From Sphingosinicella sp041621755 (GTDB lineage Bacteria; Pseudomonadota; Alphaproteobacteria; Sphingomonadales; Sphingomonadaceae): a stretch of DNA of 22,512 nt. Below the pieces are notes generated by a model. That model made no database searches. It saw only the letters and a program-made list of their open reading frames with translations, and was not told the origin of the DNA. Below, piece after piece: positions 7,817-15,350 of this stretch (the stretch's first letter is position 1; every line of letters starts with the position of its first letter). Made by a program: the position numbers and the translations under genes. The stretch covers positions 1-22,512 of the forward strand of contig JBFKAE010000041.1 of NCBI GenBank assembly GCA_041621755.1, read 5' to 3'.

Positions 7817-8547
7817 TGCTGTGACCCGAAAGCTTCGGCGAACAATGCAAGCATTGCTGCCCATGAGCGACGATCGGCGTCGGGATGGTGCCCGATGCCC
7901 GGGCTGTTGCTGGCAAACGGATTGGCGAATGAATGTCTGGCACCGCTATAAATAATTGTCTGACAGTCGGCCTTTGTCTCTTGCATTTCCTGTTGAAATG
8001 CGACGACATCTTCGTACGGAACAAGAGGGTCCTCGCCACCGGTACATACGAGCAGCTTTGCAGTAATGGCGCCGGGTTGGGCGGGGCGACTGGTTTTCAG
8101 TAGACCGTGAAAGCTCACAATACAGCGGCAGGGGGCACCTGTGCGGGCCAATTCAAGGACTGTCATTCCGCCGAAGCAATAGCCAATCGCAGCGAGACAG
8201 TTGGCGTCAACCTGCGGCTGGGCTGCGAGCGTATCGAGCGCGGCCCTTACCCGGGCGCGCAGAAGTTCTGGATCGGCCCGGAATTTATCGACCTGTCCCT
8301 GCGCTTCGGGGATGCTGGAAGGGCGTACCGCATCGCCATATATATCGGCGCAGAGCGCAACATAGCCCAATTCGGCAAGCATCTGCGCACGCATCTTTAC
8401 ATTGTCGGCAATACCCCATGCATCATGAACAATTAATATGCCGGGACGGGGGCTATCTATTGTTTCGTCATATGCCAGAAATCCAGAAAATGACGTGCCG
8501 CCGCATGTATAGGACAATGGATGCAATTTTTGCGCGTCTTCGCCCAT
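7813..8547 (-). CDS. Dienelactone hydrolase family protein
   Basis: A 244-residue alpha/beta hydrolase of the dienelactone hydrolase type, which opens lactones such as those formed after aromatic ring cleavage. The catalytic triad is visible: nucleophile Cys124 in GYCFGG, Asp173 in GEDPLVP and His205 in ARHSF. The strand HDAWGI (41-46) near the oxyanion region is also typical. The ATG at 8547 follows AAGGGA at a suitable distance on the minus strand. It lies between the flavin monooxygenase upstream (127-bp gap) and the CoA ligase downstream (GTGA overlap). Family members include many broad-specificity esterases, so the lactone substrate is not certain. Confidence 0.92.
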   Translation of the reverse strand: MGEDAQKLHPLSYTCGGTSFSGFLAYDETIDSPRPGILIVHDAWGIADNVKMRAQMLAELGYVALCADIYGDAVRPSSIPEAQGQVDKFRADPELLRARVRAALDTLAAQPQVDANCLAAIGYCFGGMTVLELARTGAPCRCIVSFHGLLKTSRPAQPGAITAKLLVCTGGEDPLVPYEDVVAFQQEMQETKADCQTIIYSGARHSFANPFASNSPGIGHHPDADRRSWAAMLALFAEAFGSQQ

Positions 8548-8605
8548 ATCTTTTCCCTTATCTGCTTATAGTTCTAAGAACATTCATGTTGTTGCAAATC
8601 GAAGT

Positions 8606-8627
8606 ATTGATCATTACGATAATCAAT
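8606..8627. promoter_or_regulatory. Inverted repeat ATTGAT-N10-ATCAAT between monooxygenase and dienelactone hydrolase genes
   Basis: The 127-bp gap 8548-8674 holds the perfect 6-bp arms ATTGAT (8606-8611) and ATCAAT (8622-8627), separated by 10 bases. There is no T-run, so a terminator is unlikely. It could be an operator for an internal promoter reading into the hydrolase and ligase genes. The evidence is only the symmetry and its intergenic position. Confidence 0.25.
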
Positions 8628-8674
8628 TCAACAGAGTTCCGGTCTACACAAACTGCCGGAATTCTGTCTTTATA

Positions 8675-9904
8675 CTACGCATCTGGTTCAGCCCACCGGG
8701 CCAGCAGAACCGGCGCAACATCGGCAAGGATATGCTGATCAACAAAAATATGCTGCGTTGCGACATGCATATCTTGCATGCACCGCCCGAGCGCACTGGG
8801 CTTACGAATGGACGCGGAACTTCCCCACAGATGGCAGAAATTCACAACCTCGGCTGCTATATTATGCGACCAGGTCGTTGCTTGTCTCAGCCGTTGACGG
8901 ATCTCGTCGGAAACAGGGATGCCGCCTTCGGCAGCGTGTTCTGCCTCTTTGAAAGCATTAAGAACATAGGCTCTTGCTGCCTGATAATTGGCTTCGTGGA
9001 GTGAAAATCCGTGACGGAAGATAGGAGAATCCGAAATCAGAGATGATGATGCTACACGCTTTTTCGACGTTGATATCAATGCTATCTCTCGCAGGGCGCG
9101 CCGCGAGATGCCAAGCGCCATTGCCGCATGCCCGGCACATCCGAAGGATTGAAGGCCAAGATTGAAGCTCGCGCGGCCCCTCTTCGGCGCAAGAGCGGTC
9201 CGTTCCATTGTGAATGCCGCTGGAATGAATTGATCCTTGATTTCGTAATCATAACTACCAGTGCCTGACAGACCTGTGACATCCCAATTTCCACGCAAAA
9301 CCACCTTGTCACGCGGGACGAAACAGATACGCACTTCAGGCGTTCCGTTGGGCAGCAGTTTTTGCTTCCCATCTTTCATGACGAACATGCCGCCGCCCAT
9401 CCAGGTCGCATGGCCGCATCCGCTGCCAAAGCTATAGTTACCGCCGCCACGATAGCCGCCTTCAACTTCGACTGCGCTGCCGCCGGGGCCAAACATGCCC
9501 GCCAGAACCGGCAGCTCGCTGCCGCCAAAGATCTCGCTCACTGCATCGTCGCCAATATAAGCGGCTGCCACTGCCGTTGCGAGCTTGTTGGCCATCAGTG
9601 ACCAGCCGCTTGAGCCATCGGCGAATGCAACTTCTTCCATGATTTCAATAGATGTGGAAAGACTGCAGCCACGACCACCGACTTCTTCAGGCACCGCTGC
9701 CCAAAAAAGTTCGGTGTCGCGCATAGCTGCCACCGCCACGGGTGATAATGTGTTGCCCTGCTCGGTATTCAGAGCCTCTGCCTTGATGATCGGTGTAATT
9801 TGCCGCGCGCGCGATATCCATTCTTCGTGCGAGACAGACTTCGTGCCCGATGAACGTTGTATTCTGGTTCTTTTAATTGTCTTCGGCGCCGTCGCGCTGG
9901 CCAT
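8675..9904 (-). CDS. Acyl-CoA dehydrogenase-fold flavin-dependent monooxygenase (HsaA / HpaB-C2 type)
   Basis: A 409-residue protein of the acyl-CoA dehydrogenase superfamily, in the branch whose C-terminal domain is typical of two-component, reduced-flavin-dependent hydroxylases. The N-terminal helical part contains PEEVGGRGCSLSTSIEIMEE and ADGSSGWSLMAN. The middle beta domain includes the glycine-rich segment GGGNYSFGSGCGHATWM and WDVTGLSGTGSYDYEI. The C-terminal helix ends with RCMQDMHVATQHIFVDQ, a pattern seen in HsaA-like hydroxylases. The ATG at 9904 is used: GGGAAGAG lies just upstream, while the in-frame extension to 9937 begins with TTG and has no good site. It leads the minus-strand unit. 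Such enzymes need a separate flavin reductase, and none is in the window. A true acyl-CoA dehydrogenase role is less likely but not excluded. Confidence 0.82.
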   Translation of the reverse strand: MASATAPKTIKRTRIQRSSGTKSVSHEEWISRARQITPIIKAEALNTEQGNTLSPVAVAAMRDTELFWAAVPEEVGGRGCSLSTSIEIMEEVAFADGSSGWSLMANKLATAVAAAYIGDDAVSEIFGGSELPVLAGMFGPGGSAVEVEGGYRGGGNYSFGSGCGHATWMGGGMFVMKDGKQKLLPNGTPEVRICFVPRDKVVLRGNWDVTGLSGTGSYDYEIKDQFIPAAFTMERTALAPKRGRASFNLGLQSFGCAGHAAMALGISRRALREIALISTSKKRVASSSLISDSPIFRHGFSLHEANYQAARAYVLNAFKEAEHAAEGGIPVSDEIRQRLRQATTWSHNIAAEVVNFCHLWGSSASIRKPSALGRCMQDMHVATQHIFVDQHILADVAPVLLARWAEPDA

Positions 9905-10278
9905 AATCGCTCTTCCCAAAGTCCTGCCTGAAGGCAAGATAGGTTGAAAAATATCTAGCCACCCTGCCTAGCTCCAATACAATCTGATCGGCATGGCGAT
10001 GCTGCTTTGATATCAAAATGCTATAATCATGCTCAAACCATGTATAAATTTGGGCGGGATCACTTTTTGTGCGGGCCGCTGGTCGGCATTCAGGCTGTGC
10101 GCATGGGCATCCCGACAATACTCGATAAGAGATCGGCATCGTAGGGACGTCATAATTATATTGGACCGTTCATGTCTGCCGATGTGAGAAGGTGGAGCTA
10201 ATATCAAAGCGAGATGGGCAAGAATGCGCGTCTCGTCTTCCTGAACGTCAATTGATTAACAGTGCTGGATGGGGAGAG
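9905..10278. other. Divergent intergenic region between the monooxygenase and E1 alpha units
   Basis: No convincing gene lies in these 374 bases. It should contain the promoters of the minus-strand monooxygenase unit and the plus-strand E1 unit. It holds the perfect palindrome TTTGATATCAAA at 10006-10017, a TATAAT-like hexamer at 10022-10027 and the 8-bp palindrome TCAATTGA at 10248-10255. An in-frame extension of the E1 alpha gene to GTG 10192 is possible but lacks family-like sequence. Confidence 0.6.
10006..10017. promoter_or_regulatory. Perfect 12-bp palindrome in the divergent promoter region
   Basis: TTTGATATCAAA is fully self-complementary. It lies about 100 bases upstream of the monooxygenase start and about 260 bases upstream of the E1 alpha start, 4 bases before a TATAAT-like hexamer. 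A regulator-binding site is plausible; no regulator of known specificity is assigned to it. Confidence 0.35.
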
Positions 10279-11304
10279 ATGATGCAAGCTGGTCAACCAA
10301 CAGGGGCGGTCAAGACGGGTGTGCCTGTCGGCGATCCTGATCGCGCGGTGTTGATTGATATTTACTCGCGTGCATCGCTGATCCGGCAGTGTTGCGATCG
10401 CTTTGCCTCGGTTATCCGGTCGGGTCGCATAGCTGCGCCCTATTATTCGCCGCGCGGACAGGAGATCGTGGCGGCGTCAATGGGGGGCGCGCTGAAGGCA
10501 GACGACTATCTGATTACCATATATCGCGGGCTGCACGATCATTTGGCCAAGGGTGTGCCACTGCGCGAACTCTGGGCCGAATATGCCGGCCGTGCCACAG
10601 GTTCCTGCAAGGGCAAGGGTGGCCCGATGCATATTACGCATCCTGCAAGTGGTGTGGTGGTTACCACGGGCATTGTCGGTTCAGGCATTCCGATCGCCAA
10701 CGGACTGGGCTGGGCCTCGCTGGTGAAAGAAGACGGCAAGGTTACTGTCACCTCCTTTGGGGATGGTGCGTCGAACATTGGGGCTTTCCACGAAGGACTC
10801 AATCTCGCGTCTCTATGGAAATTGCCGGTGGTTTTCCTTTGTCAGAACAATCGTTACGCTGAACACACAAGCTACGAACTGGGTACTGCAAGTCCGACCA
10901 TTGCCGGTCGCTCATCGTCGTACAGTATGCCGGGGGTGCGGGTGGACGGCAACGATCCTGTTGCGATGTGGAAAGCATTCAGGGCCGCGATTGATCGCGC
11001 GCGCGCTGGCGATGGCCCGACATTAATCGAAGCGATGACGTTCCGTTTTGACGGTCATGTCTTTGGTGATGCCGGTGACTATATTCCCAAGGAGGAATAT
11101 GCCGAGGCAATTGCCAATGATCCGGTGCCGGCATTTCGAAAATGGCTGCTTGAAAACGACACGGCGACCGAAGCCGAGCTCGCTGCCATTGAATCCGACA
11201 TCGCAGATCGACTGACCGATGCTGTCGAATTCGCGCTTGCCTCGCCTTATCCCGAAGATAGCGAATTGCGATACGATGTCCTGCTTGAGGAGATCGAACC
11301 ATGA
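10279..11304 (+). CDS. Thiamine-diphosphate-dependent dehydrogenase E1 component, alpha subunit
   Basis: A 341-residue E1 alpha of the pyruvate/branched-chain/acetoin dehydrogenase family. These subunits bind thiamine diphosphate and, with E1 beta, cleave a 2-oxo acid or acyloin and pass the acyl group to a lipoyl arm. The ThDP/Mg motif is clear: GDG at 161-163 followed by ASN and ending in CQNN at 188-191, the usual 30-residue span. YYSPRGQEI near residue 56, the loop GRATGSCKGKGGPMHI and the downstream active-site segments are also present. GGGGAGAG (10271-10278) precedes two adjacent ATGs at 10279 and 10282; the spacing slightly favours the second. The stop overlaps the E1 beta start as ATGA, so the two are translationally coupled. 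Resemblance is to the acetoin-dehydrogenase/PDH type; the substrate is unassigned. Confidence 0.92.
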   Translation: MMQAGQPTGAVKTGVPVGDPDRAVLIDIYSRASLIRQCCDRFASVIRSGRIAAPYYSPRGQEIVAASMGGALKADDYLITIYRGLHDHLAKGVPLRELWAEYAGRATGSCKGKGGPMHITHPASGVVVTTGIVGSGIPIANGLGWASLVKEDGKVTVTSFGDGASNIGAFHEGLNLASLWKLPVVFLCQNNRYAEHTSYELGTASPTIAGRSSSYSMPGVRVDGNDPVAMWKAFRAAIDRARAGDGPTLIEAMTFRFDGHVFGDAGDYIPKEEYAEAIANDPVPAFRKWLLENDTATEAELAAIESDIADRLTDAVEFALASPYPEDSELRYDVLLEEIEP

Positions 11305-12317
11305 ATGCCGTTACTGAATCCAAGGTTCGCATGATTACCGGCCCGGAGGCTACAAACATAGCACTTGATGAGGCGCTGGCCGCCGATCCCTATGTGCTGG
11401 TATTCGGCGAGGATGTCGCGGATGGTCAAGGTGGCGGCATTGTTCACGGAACCAAGGGTCTGTCGGATAAATATGGATCGCTTAGGGTGCGATCGACGCC
11501 AATTTCCGAACAGGCTATTCTCGGCGCAGCGGTAGGCGCGGCGATCGGAGGCATGCGACCGGTGGCGGAGATCATGCTGATGAACTTCCTCACTGTTGGT
11601 ATGGATCAGCTGGTCAACCATGCTGCGAAAATTCGCTTCATGTCTGGTGGCCAGACTGGTGTACCGCTGACCATTCGAACGATGAGCGGTGCCGGTGGTG
11701 GCTTTGGCGGGCAGCATTCCGATATGCTGGAAGCATGGTTGGCGCATATCCCCGGCCTCAAGGTCGTCGTCCCGTCGGACCCAACCGAATTGAAGGGCCT
11801 TTTGACCGCGTGTATTTTTGACGACAATCCATGTGTCGTTGTTGAAAGCACGATGATGGCGATGAGCGGCATGAAATCGCCGGCACCTGAGCCCGGTTTT
11901 CGTATTCCGCTAGGAAAGGCAAATGTCGCGCGCGAAGGAAGCGATGTCAGTGTGATCGGTTATGGTAGGCCAATTGCCGAAGCGCATTCTGTCGCCGAGC
12001 AATTGGAGGGTCAGGGAATCTCGGTCGAGGTCATTGATCTTCGAACCATCGCGCCGCTCGACATGAAGACTGTTCTTGCATCGGTCGCTAAGACTAAACG
12101 GGCGGTGATCGTGCATGAAGCAGTGCGGAACTTTGGAGTCGGCGCGGAGATAGCCGCGCACATCAACGAAGAGTTGTTTGGAGAACTAGCCGCTCCGGTT
12201 CGGCGCATTGCATCCAAGAATACGCCTGTGCCTTACTCCGCGTCGCTCGAAAAAGCGTTCCTGTTGAGCGCAGCGGATCTGGAAACGGCAATTCGATCAA
12301 CATTGGAAAGAAAGTGA
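11301..12317 (+). CDS. Thiamine-diphosphate-dependent dehydrogenase E1 component, beta subunit
   Basis: A 338-residue E1 beta (transketolase-like) subunit. The N-terminal pyrimidine-binding domain has FGEDVADGQGG (35-45) and TPISEQAILGAAVGAA, whose Glu70 is the expected thiamine-activating glutamate. The middle contains SGAGGGFGGQHS and the loop PGLKVVVPSDPTELKG. The C-terminal transketolase domain contains GYGRPIAEA, EVIDLRTIAPLD and VHEAVRNFGVGAEIAA. Nothing is missing relative to the family. It overlaps E1 alpha by 4 bases and is followed after 7 bases by the lipoyl-domain gene. It would form an alpha2-beta2 heterotetramer with its neighbour. Confidence 0.93.
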   Translation: MNAVTESKVRMITGPEATNIALDEALAADPYVLVFGEDVADGQGGGIVHGTKGLSDKYGSLRVRSTPISEQAILGAAVGAAIGGMRPVAEIMLMNFLTVGMDQLVNHAAKIRFMSGGQTGVPLTIRTMSGAGGGFGGQHSDMLEAWLAHIPGLKVVVPSDPTELKGLLTACIFDDNPCVVVESTMMAMSGMKSPAPEPGFRIPLGKANVAREGSDVSVIGYGRPIAEAHSVAEQLEGQGISVEVIDLRTIAPLDMKTVLASVAKTKRAVIVHEAVRNFGVGAEIAAHINEELFGELAAPVRRIASKNTPVPYSASLEKAFLLSAADLETAIRSTLERK

Positions 12318-12324
12318 AAACTGT

Positions 12325-12555
12325 ATGAGTGTCGAGATTTTGTTACCCAAGCTTGGCTTTTCGATGGGGGAAGGAATTCTCGCCGAGTGGCTGGTCATCG
12401 ATGGCGGTGACGTAATCGAGGGCATGCCGCTTTATGCGTTGGAATCGGACAAGTCGACGCAGGAAGTTGATGCGCCGGCCTCAGGTAAATTGCGTATCCA
12501 GATCGAACCAGGTGGACCATATCCGGTTGGTACGGTTCTAGGGTTTATCGATTAG
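12325..12555 (+). CDS. Stand-alone lipoyl (biotinyl/lipoyl) domain protein
   Basis: A complete 76-residue protein consisting only of one lipoyl domain. It has the opening LLPKLGFSMGEGILAEW and the attachment hairpin ESDKSTQEVDAPASG, whose Lys43 is the expected lipoylation site, and it ends in VGTVLGFID. It resembles the N-terminal domain of E2 acyltransferases, but no peripheral-subunit-binding or acyltransferase domain follows; a stop codon comes immediately. It is 7 bases downstream of E1 beta and so is made with it. It should accept the acyl group from the E1 pair on a swinging lipoyl arm. Biotinylation is less likely, because the attachment lysine sits in DKST and not the usual MKM. An acyltransferase and a dihydrolipoyl dehydrogenase must come from elsewhere. 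Confidence 0.88.
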   Translation: MSVEILLPKLGFSMGEGILAEWLVIDGGDVIEGMPLYALESDKSTQEVDAPASGKLRIQIEPGGPYPVGTVLGFID

Positions 12556-12626
12556 ATTGGACTCAATTGATAGAGAAAGACTTCGGAAAGAGGCGTCGCA
12601 CACAGTTACTTTGCAAGGGGTAGGAC

Positions 12627-14006
12627 ATGCCAGTAAATTATCAGGACCAAAGTGAAACGAAGGTGCGACCTGATTTTGTACCCAAGCAGAGCTATCTTAA
12701 TCCCGAATTCGTCAAAATCGAAGCCCGCAACCTTTGGCCGCGGGTGTGGCAGGTCGCCTGCCGACTGGAAGAGATTCCGAAAATCGGCGATTTCATTACT
12801 TATGATGTGGCGGATGAATCGCTGATCCTAATCCGCACCGCCGTCGATACGATCAAAGCCTATCACAATGCATGCCCTCACCGCGGTCGTCGACTGGTCG
12901 ACGGTGAAGGACGCTGTACGAAGTTTGTATGCGGCTTCCACGGATGGAGCTGGAACCTGCAAGGTGACAACACCCTTGTGGTGGACCGGAAGGATTGGGG
13001 AGAACATCTAAGCGACGAAGACATACGCCTATCAGAGGCATTGGTCGATATCTGGGGTGGCTTCGTGTTCATCAACATGGATCGCGATGCAGAACCGCTT
13101 GAGACGTTCCTTGATCCGGTCAACGAACGCTGCAAGAATTACGAGTTCGAGAAGCTGCGTTATCGTTGGTACCGGACTGTCGTTCTTCCGTGCAACTGGA
13201 AGCTTGCGGTAGAGGCCTTCAACGAATCCTACCATGTGCAGACCACACATCGGCAAGTGCTGAATTGGCTTGAAGATTATTCCAACAGTGGCAGCTACGG
13301 TCGCCATTCAGCTTTCTGGTATCCGATGTCGGAAAGCGGTCCTCATCAGATGACCGGGTCCTCGCGTCTAGGGAAAAAACCTCAGCCCGATGCTCGCCAG
13401 TATATACTCGGCTTCGTTGAGCATTTTCACAAAGAGCTGGCAGCAATGATTACGCCGCGCGCCTATGAAGCGACCCAGCGGCTGAGAACGGAAGTCACCG
13501 CGGATGCCTCACCGGAAGAAGTGCTGGCAAAATGGGGTGAGTTTCAGCGGGAAGCAGCAATTGAGGATGGAGCAGGCTGGCCACCGATCACGATGGAAGA
13601 CATCGAACGATCACATGTCGACTGGCACGTATTTCCCAATACCGTTTTTCTCCACTCGAGTGTCGATGGTGTACTCTGGTATCGCGCACGTCCCAATGGC
13701 GACGATCCGGAAAGCTGCATCTTTGATATCTGGTCGCTGGTTCGCTATGCACCAGGTGCTGAACCACCGCTTGAACGCGAGTTCTACGAAGATTGGCACG
13801 ACTGTGATTGGGGACAGATTCTCACGCAGGATTTTATCAATCTCGAGAAGATGCAGCGTGGCATGAAGTCTATAGGATTTAAAGGGTTGAGAACCAATCC
13901 AGTGCAAGAGCAGGCCGTGTCAAATTTTCATCGGGCGCTATATGATTTTGTGTCACTAGACACGAACGAATCCAAACCAGTGAAAACTTCGATTGCGGCC
14001 GAATAG
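12627..14006 (+). CDS. Rieske non-heme iron oxygenase, alpha (catalytic) subunit
   Basis: A 459-residue ring-hydroxylating oxygenase large subunit. The N-terminal Rieske [2Fe-2S] domain has Cys83-x-His85 in ACPHRG and Cys102-x2-His105 in CGFHGW. The C-terminal catalytic domain has the mononuclear iron ligands His203 and His208 in NESYHVQTTH, with Asp402 (ILTQDFINLEKMQRG) as the likely third ligand. All ligands are present, so the enzyme should be active. It uses dioxygen and electrons from a ferredoxin/reductase to hydroxylate or demethylate a substrate. No ferredoxin or reductase gene is present in the window. The start at ATG 12627 has GGGGTAGGA just before it, after a 71-bp gap from the lipoyl gene. 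The next gene encodes a small SnoaL-like protein whose fold matches oxygenase beta subunits. Confidence 0.95.
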   Translation: MPVNYQDQSETKVRPDFVPKQSYLNPEFVKIEARNLWPRVWQVACRLEEIPKIGDFITYDVADESLILIRTAVDTIKAYHNACPHRGRRLVDGEGRCTKFVCGFHGWSWNLQGDNTLVVDRKDWGEHLSDEDIRLSEALVDIWGGFVFINMDRDAEPLETFLDPVNERCKNYEFEKLRYRWYRTVVLPCNWKLAVEAFNESYHVQTTHRQVLNWLEDYSNSGSYGRHSAFWYPMSESGPHQMTGSSRLGKKPQPDARQYILGFVEHFHKELAAMITPRAYEATQRLRTEVTADASPEEVLAKWGEFQREAAIEDGAGWPPITMEDIERSHVDWHVFPNTVFLHSSVDGVLWYRARPNGDDPESCIFDIWSLVRYAPGAEPPLEREFYEDWHDCDWGQILTQDFINLEKMQRGMKSIGFKGLRTNPVQEQAVSNFHRALYDFVSLDTNESKPVKTSIAAE

Positions 14007-14016
14007 GGGGCGCAAT

Positions 14017-14502
14017 ATGCTGATGAATGACCGAGAACTGCAGCTACTGGCAAAGCGTGTTGCACGTTTGGATGCGGTCGATGCGATTTTGAAAGTCAAG
14101 CACCGTTATGGCGAGCTGATTGACAGGCTTGCTGAACGGATCGACCAGAACGATCTGTCCGATCTTGCCAACCTCTTCACCGAAGATGTCGCGATCGACT
14201 TTGTTACAGTTCAGCTGGAGGGGCGCAAAGGCCTTCTGGATCTCTATGGCGGTCAAATGCAGCAGAACTTTTCCTGGTTGTGGCACAGCTTTCATAGCCC
14301 GGTCGTCGATGTTGACGAAAACAACGCTTTGGCGCGGTGGACATTGCAAGGCATGACAATCGCCCGGGATGAAGCCCATCCCACGACAGTTTATGGGCGT
14401 TATATTGACAATCTGGTCAAGATCGACGGGCGTTGGCTGATCAGTAAATTGCAACTCGTTATCGGTGCTGCCGGACCGCAAGCGGAATTGCAGCGCACCT
14501 GA
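14017..14502 (+). CDS. SnoaL-like (NTF2-fold) protein, possible oxygenase partner
   Basis: A 161-residue NTF2-superfamily protein. A helical N-terminus (DAVDAILKVKHRYGELIDRL) leads to DLANLFTEDVAIDF, a segment typical of SnoaL-like domains. Beta strands follow, including HSFHSPVVDVDENNALARWTLQG and VKIDGRWLISKLQL. The ATG at 14017 is chosen because AGGGGGCG lies about 6 bases upstream; the in-frame extension to 13993 begins with TTG inside the Rieske gene. It starts 10 bases after the Rieske alpha stop. Small subunits of Rieske oxygenases share this fold, so it could be a divergent beta subunit. It could equally be an independent cyclase, isomerase or dehydratase of the SnoaL/scytalone-dehydratase kind. 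Sequence alone does not decide. Confidence 0.82.
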   Translation: MLMNDRELQLLAKRVARLDAVDAILKVKHRYGELIDRLAERIDQNDLSDLANLFTEDVAIDFVTVQLEGRKGLLDLYGGQMQQNFSWLWHSFHSPVVDVDENNALARWTLQGMTIARDEAHPTTVYGRYIDNLVKIDGRWLISKLQLVIGAAGPQAELQRT

Positions 14503-14560
14503 GGGCGTATGTGGCGCCAATCTCTGTTATTTCAGAGCGTTACACTATAAAGGAATTGAG

Positions 14561-15316
14561 ATGGCCGACCGCTTTATTGGCAAACGCGTGATTGTCACGG
14601 GTGGTGCTTCCGGAATTGGTGCAGCGGCTGCACACCGTTTTGCTGCCGAAGGTGCCAAGGTGGTCATTGCCGATTTGCAAAATAAAGGCGAAGAGGTAGC
14701 ACAGAAAATCCGCACAGCTGGTGGGACGGCCATTTTTCAACCCGTCGATTTATCGATCGCGCGAGGATGTGAGTTGATGGTTGAATGCGCCGTGGAAAAC
14801 TTCGGCGGGCTGGATATCGCCTTCAATAATGGGGCTATTCCCGGGGCGGGCGTTCTGGCTGCAGACGAACCGGAAGACAGTTGGGACCGGATCGTAGGGA
14901 TCAACATGAAGAGCGTCTATCTATCGATGAAATATGAGATTGCGGCCATGCTTAATGGCGATGGGGGCGTGATCGTCAACACCTCATCGGTTGCCGGTCT
15001 GTTCGGCGAGTCCGGAGCGGCATCATATTCAGCGAGCAAGCACGGCGTTATCGGACTAAGCAAATCGGCGGCGCTGGATTATATAGGGCGTGGCATTCGC
15101 ATCAATATTCTCTGCCCTGGTGGAACCAACACAGAGATGCTGGCAAAATGGATGGAGAACCCTGAAGTTGCTGCCAAAGTGATGTCGGCACAGCCGATTG
15201 GGCGGCTGGCTTCGCCTGAAGAGATGGCGGGCGCCGCTCTGTTTCTGGCGTCTGAAGACTCATCGTTCATGGTCGGGCACGCGATGGTCGTGGATGGCGG
15301 ACTGACGATACGCTAG
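14561..15316 (+). CDS. SDR-family oxidoreductase (probably NAD-dependent)
   Basis: A 251-residue classical short-chain dehydrogenase. TGGASGIG is at 13-20, Asp38 (VVIADL) at the end of the second strand points to NAD(H), and NNGA is at 89-92. The catalytic Ser143, Tyr156 and Lys160 (YSASK) are all present with canonical spacing, and the C-terminal VVDGG is retained. The ATG at 14561 follows AAGGAATTGAG. It is the last gene of the E1-lipoyl-Rieske unit. One plausible role is oxidation of a cis-diol or alcohol made by the Rieske oxygenase, as dihydrodiol dehydrogenases of this family do; this is inferred from position only. The convergent LysR gene ends 34 bases downstream. Confidence 0.93.
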   Translation: MADRFIGKRVIVTGGASGIGAAAAHRFAAEGAKVVIADLQNKGEEVAQKIRTAGGTAIFQPVDLSIARGCELMVECAVENFGGLDIAFNNGAIPGAGVLAADEPEDSWDRIVGINMKSVYLSMKYEIAAMLNGDGGVIVNTSSVAGLFGESGAASYSASKHGVIGLSKSAALDYIGRGIRINILCPGGTNTEMLAKWMENPEVAAKVMSAQPIGRLASPEEMAGAALFLASEDSSFMVGHAMVVDGGLTIR

Positions 15317-15350
15317 ATCAACGTAGCGCAGTCCATCAGCCTCCCGGGGC

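Noticed and set aside
10192..10278. Upstream GTG start for E1 alpha
   Set aside because: GGGGAGAG directly precedes the ATG pair at 10279/10282, and the 29 extra residues show no E1-like sequence.
12325..12555. Lipoyl-domain protein as a biotin carrier protein
   Set aside because: The attachment lysine lies in ESDKST and not in the AMKM context of biotin carriers, and the gene is coupled to E1 subunits with no carboxylase gene nearby.
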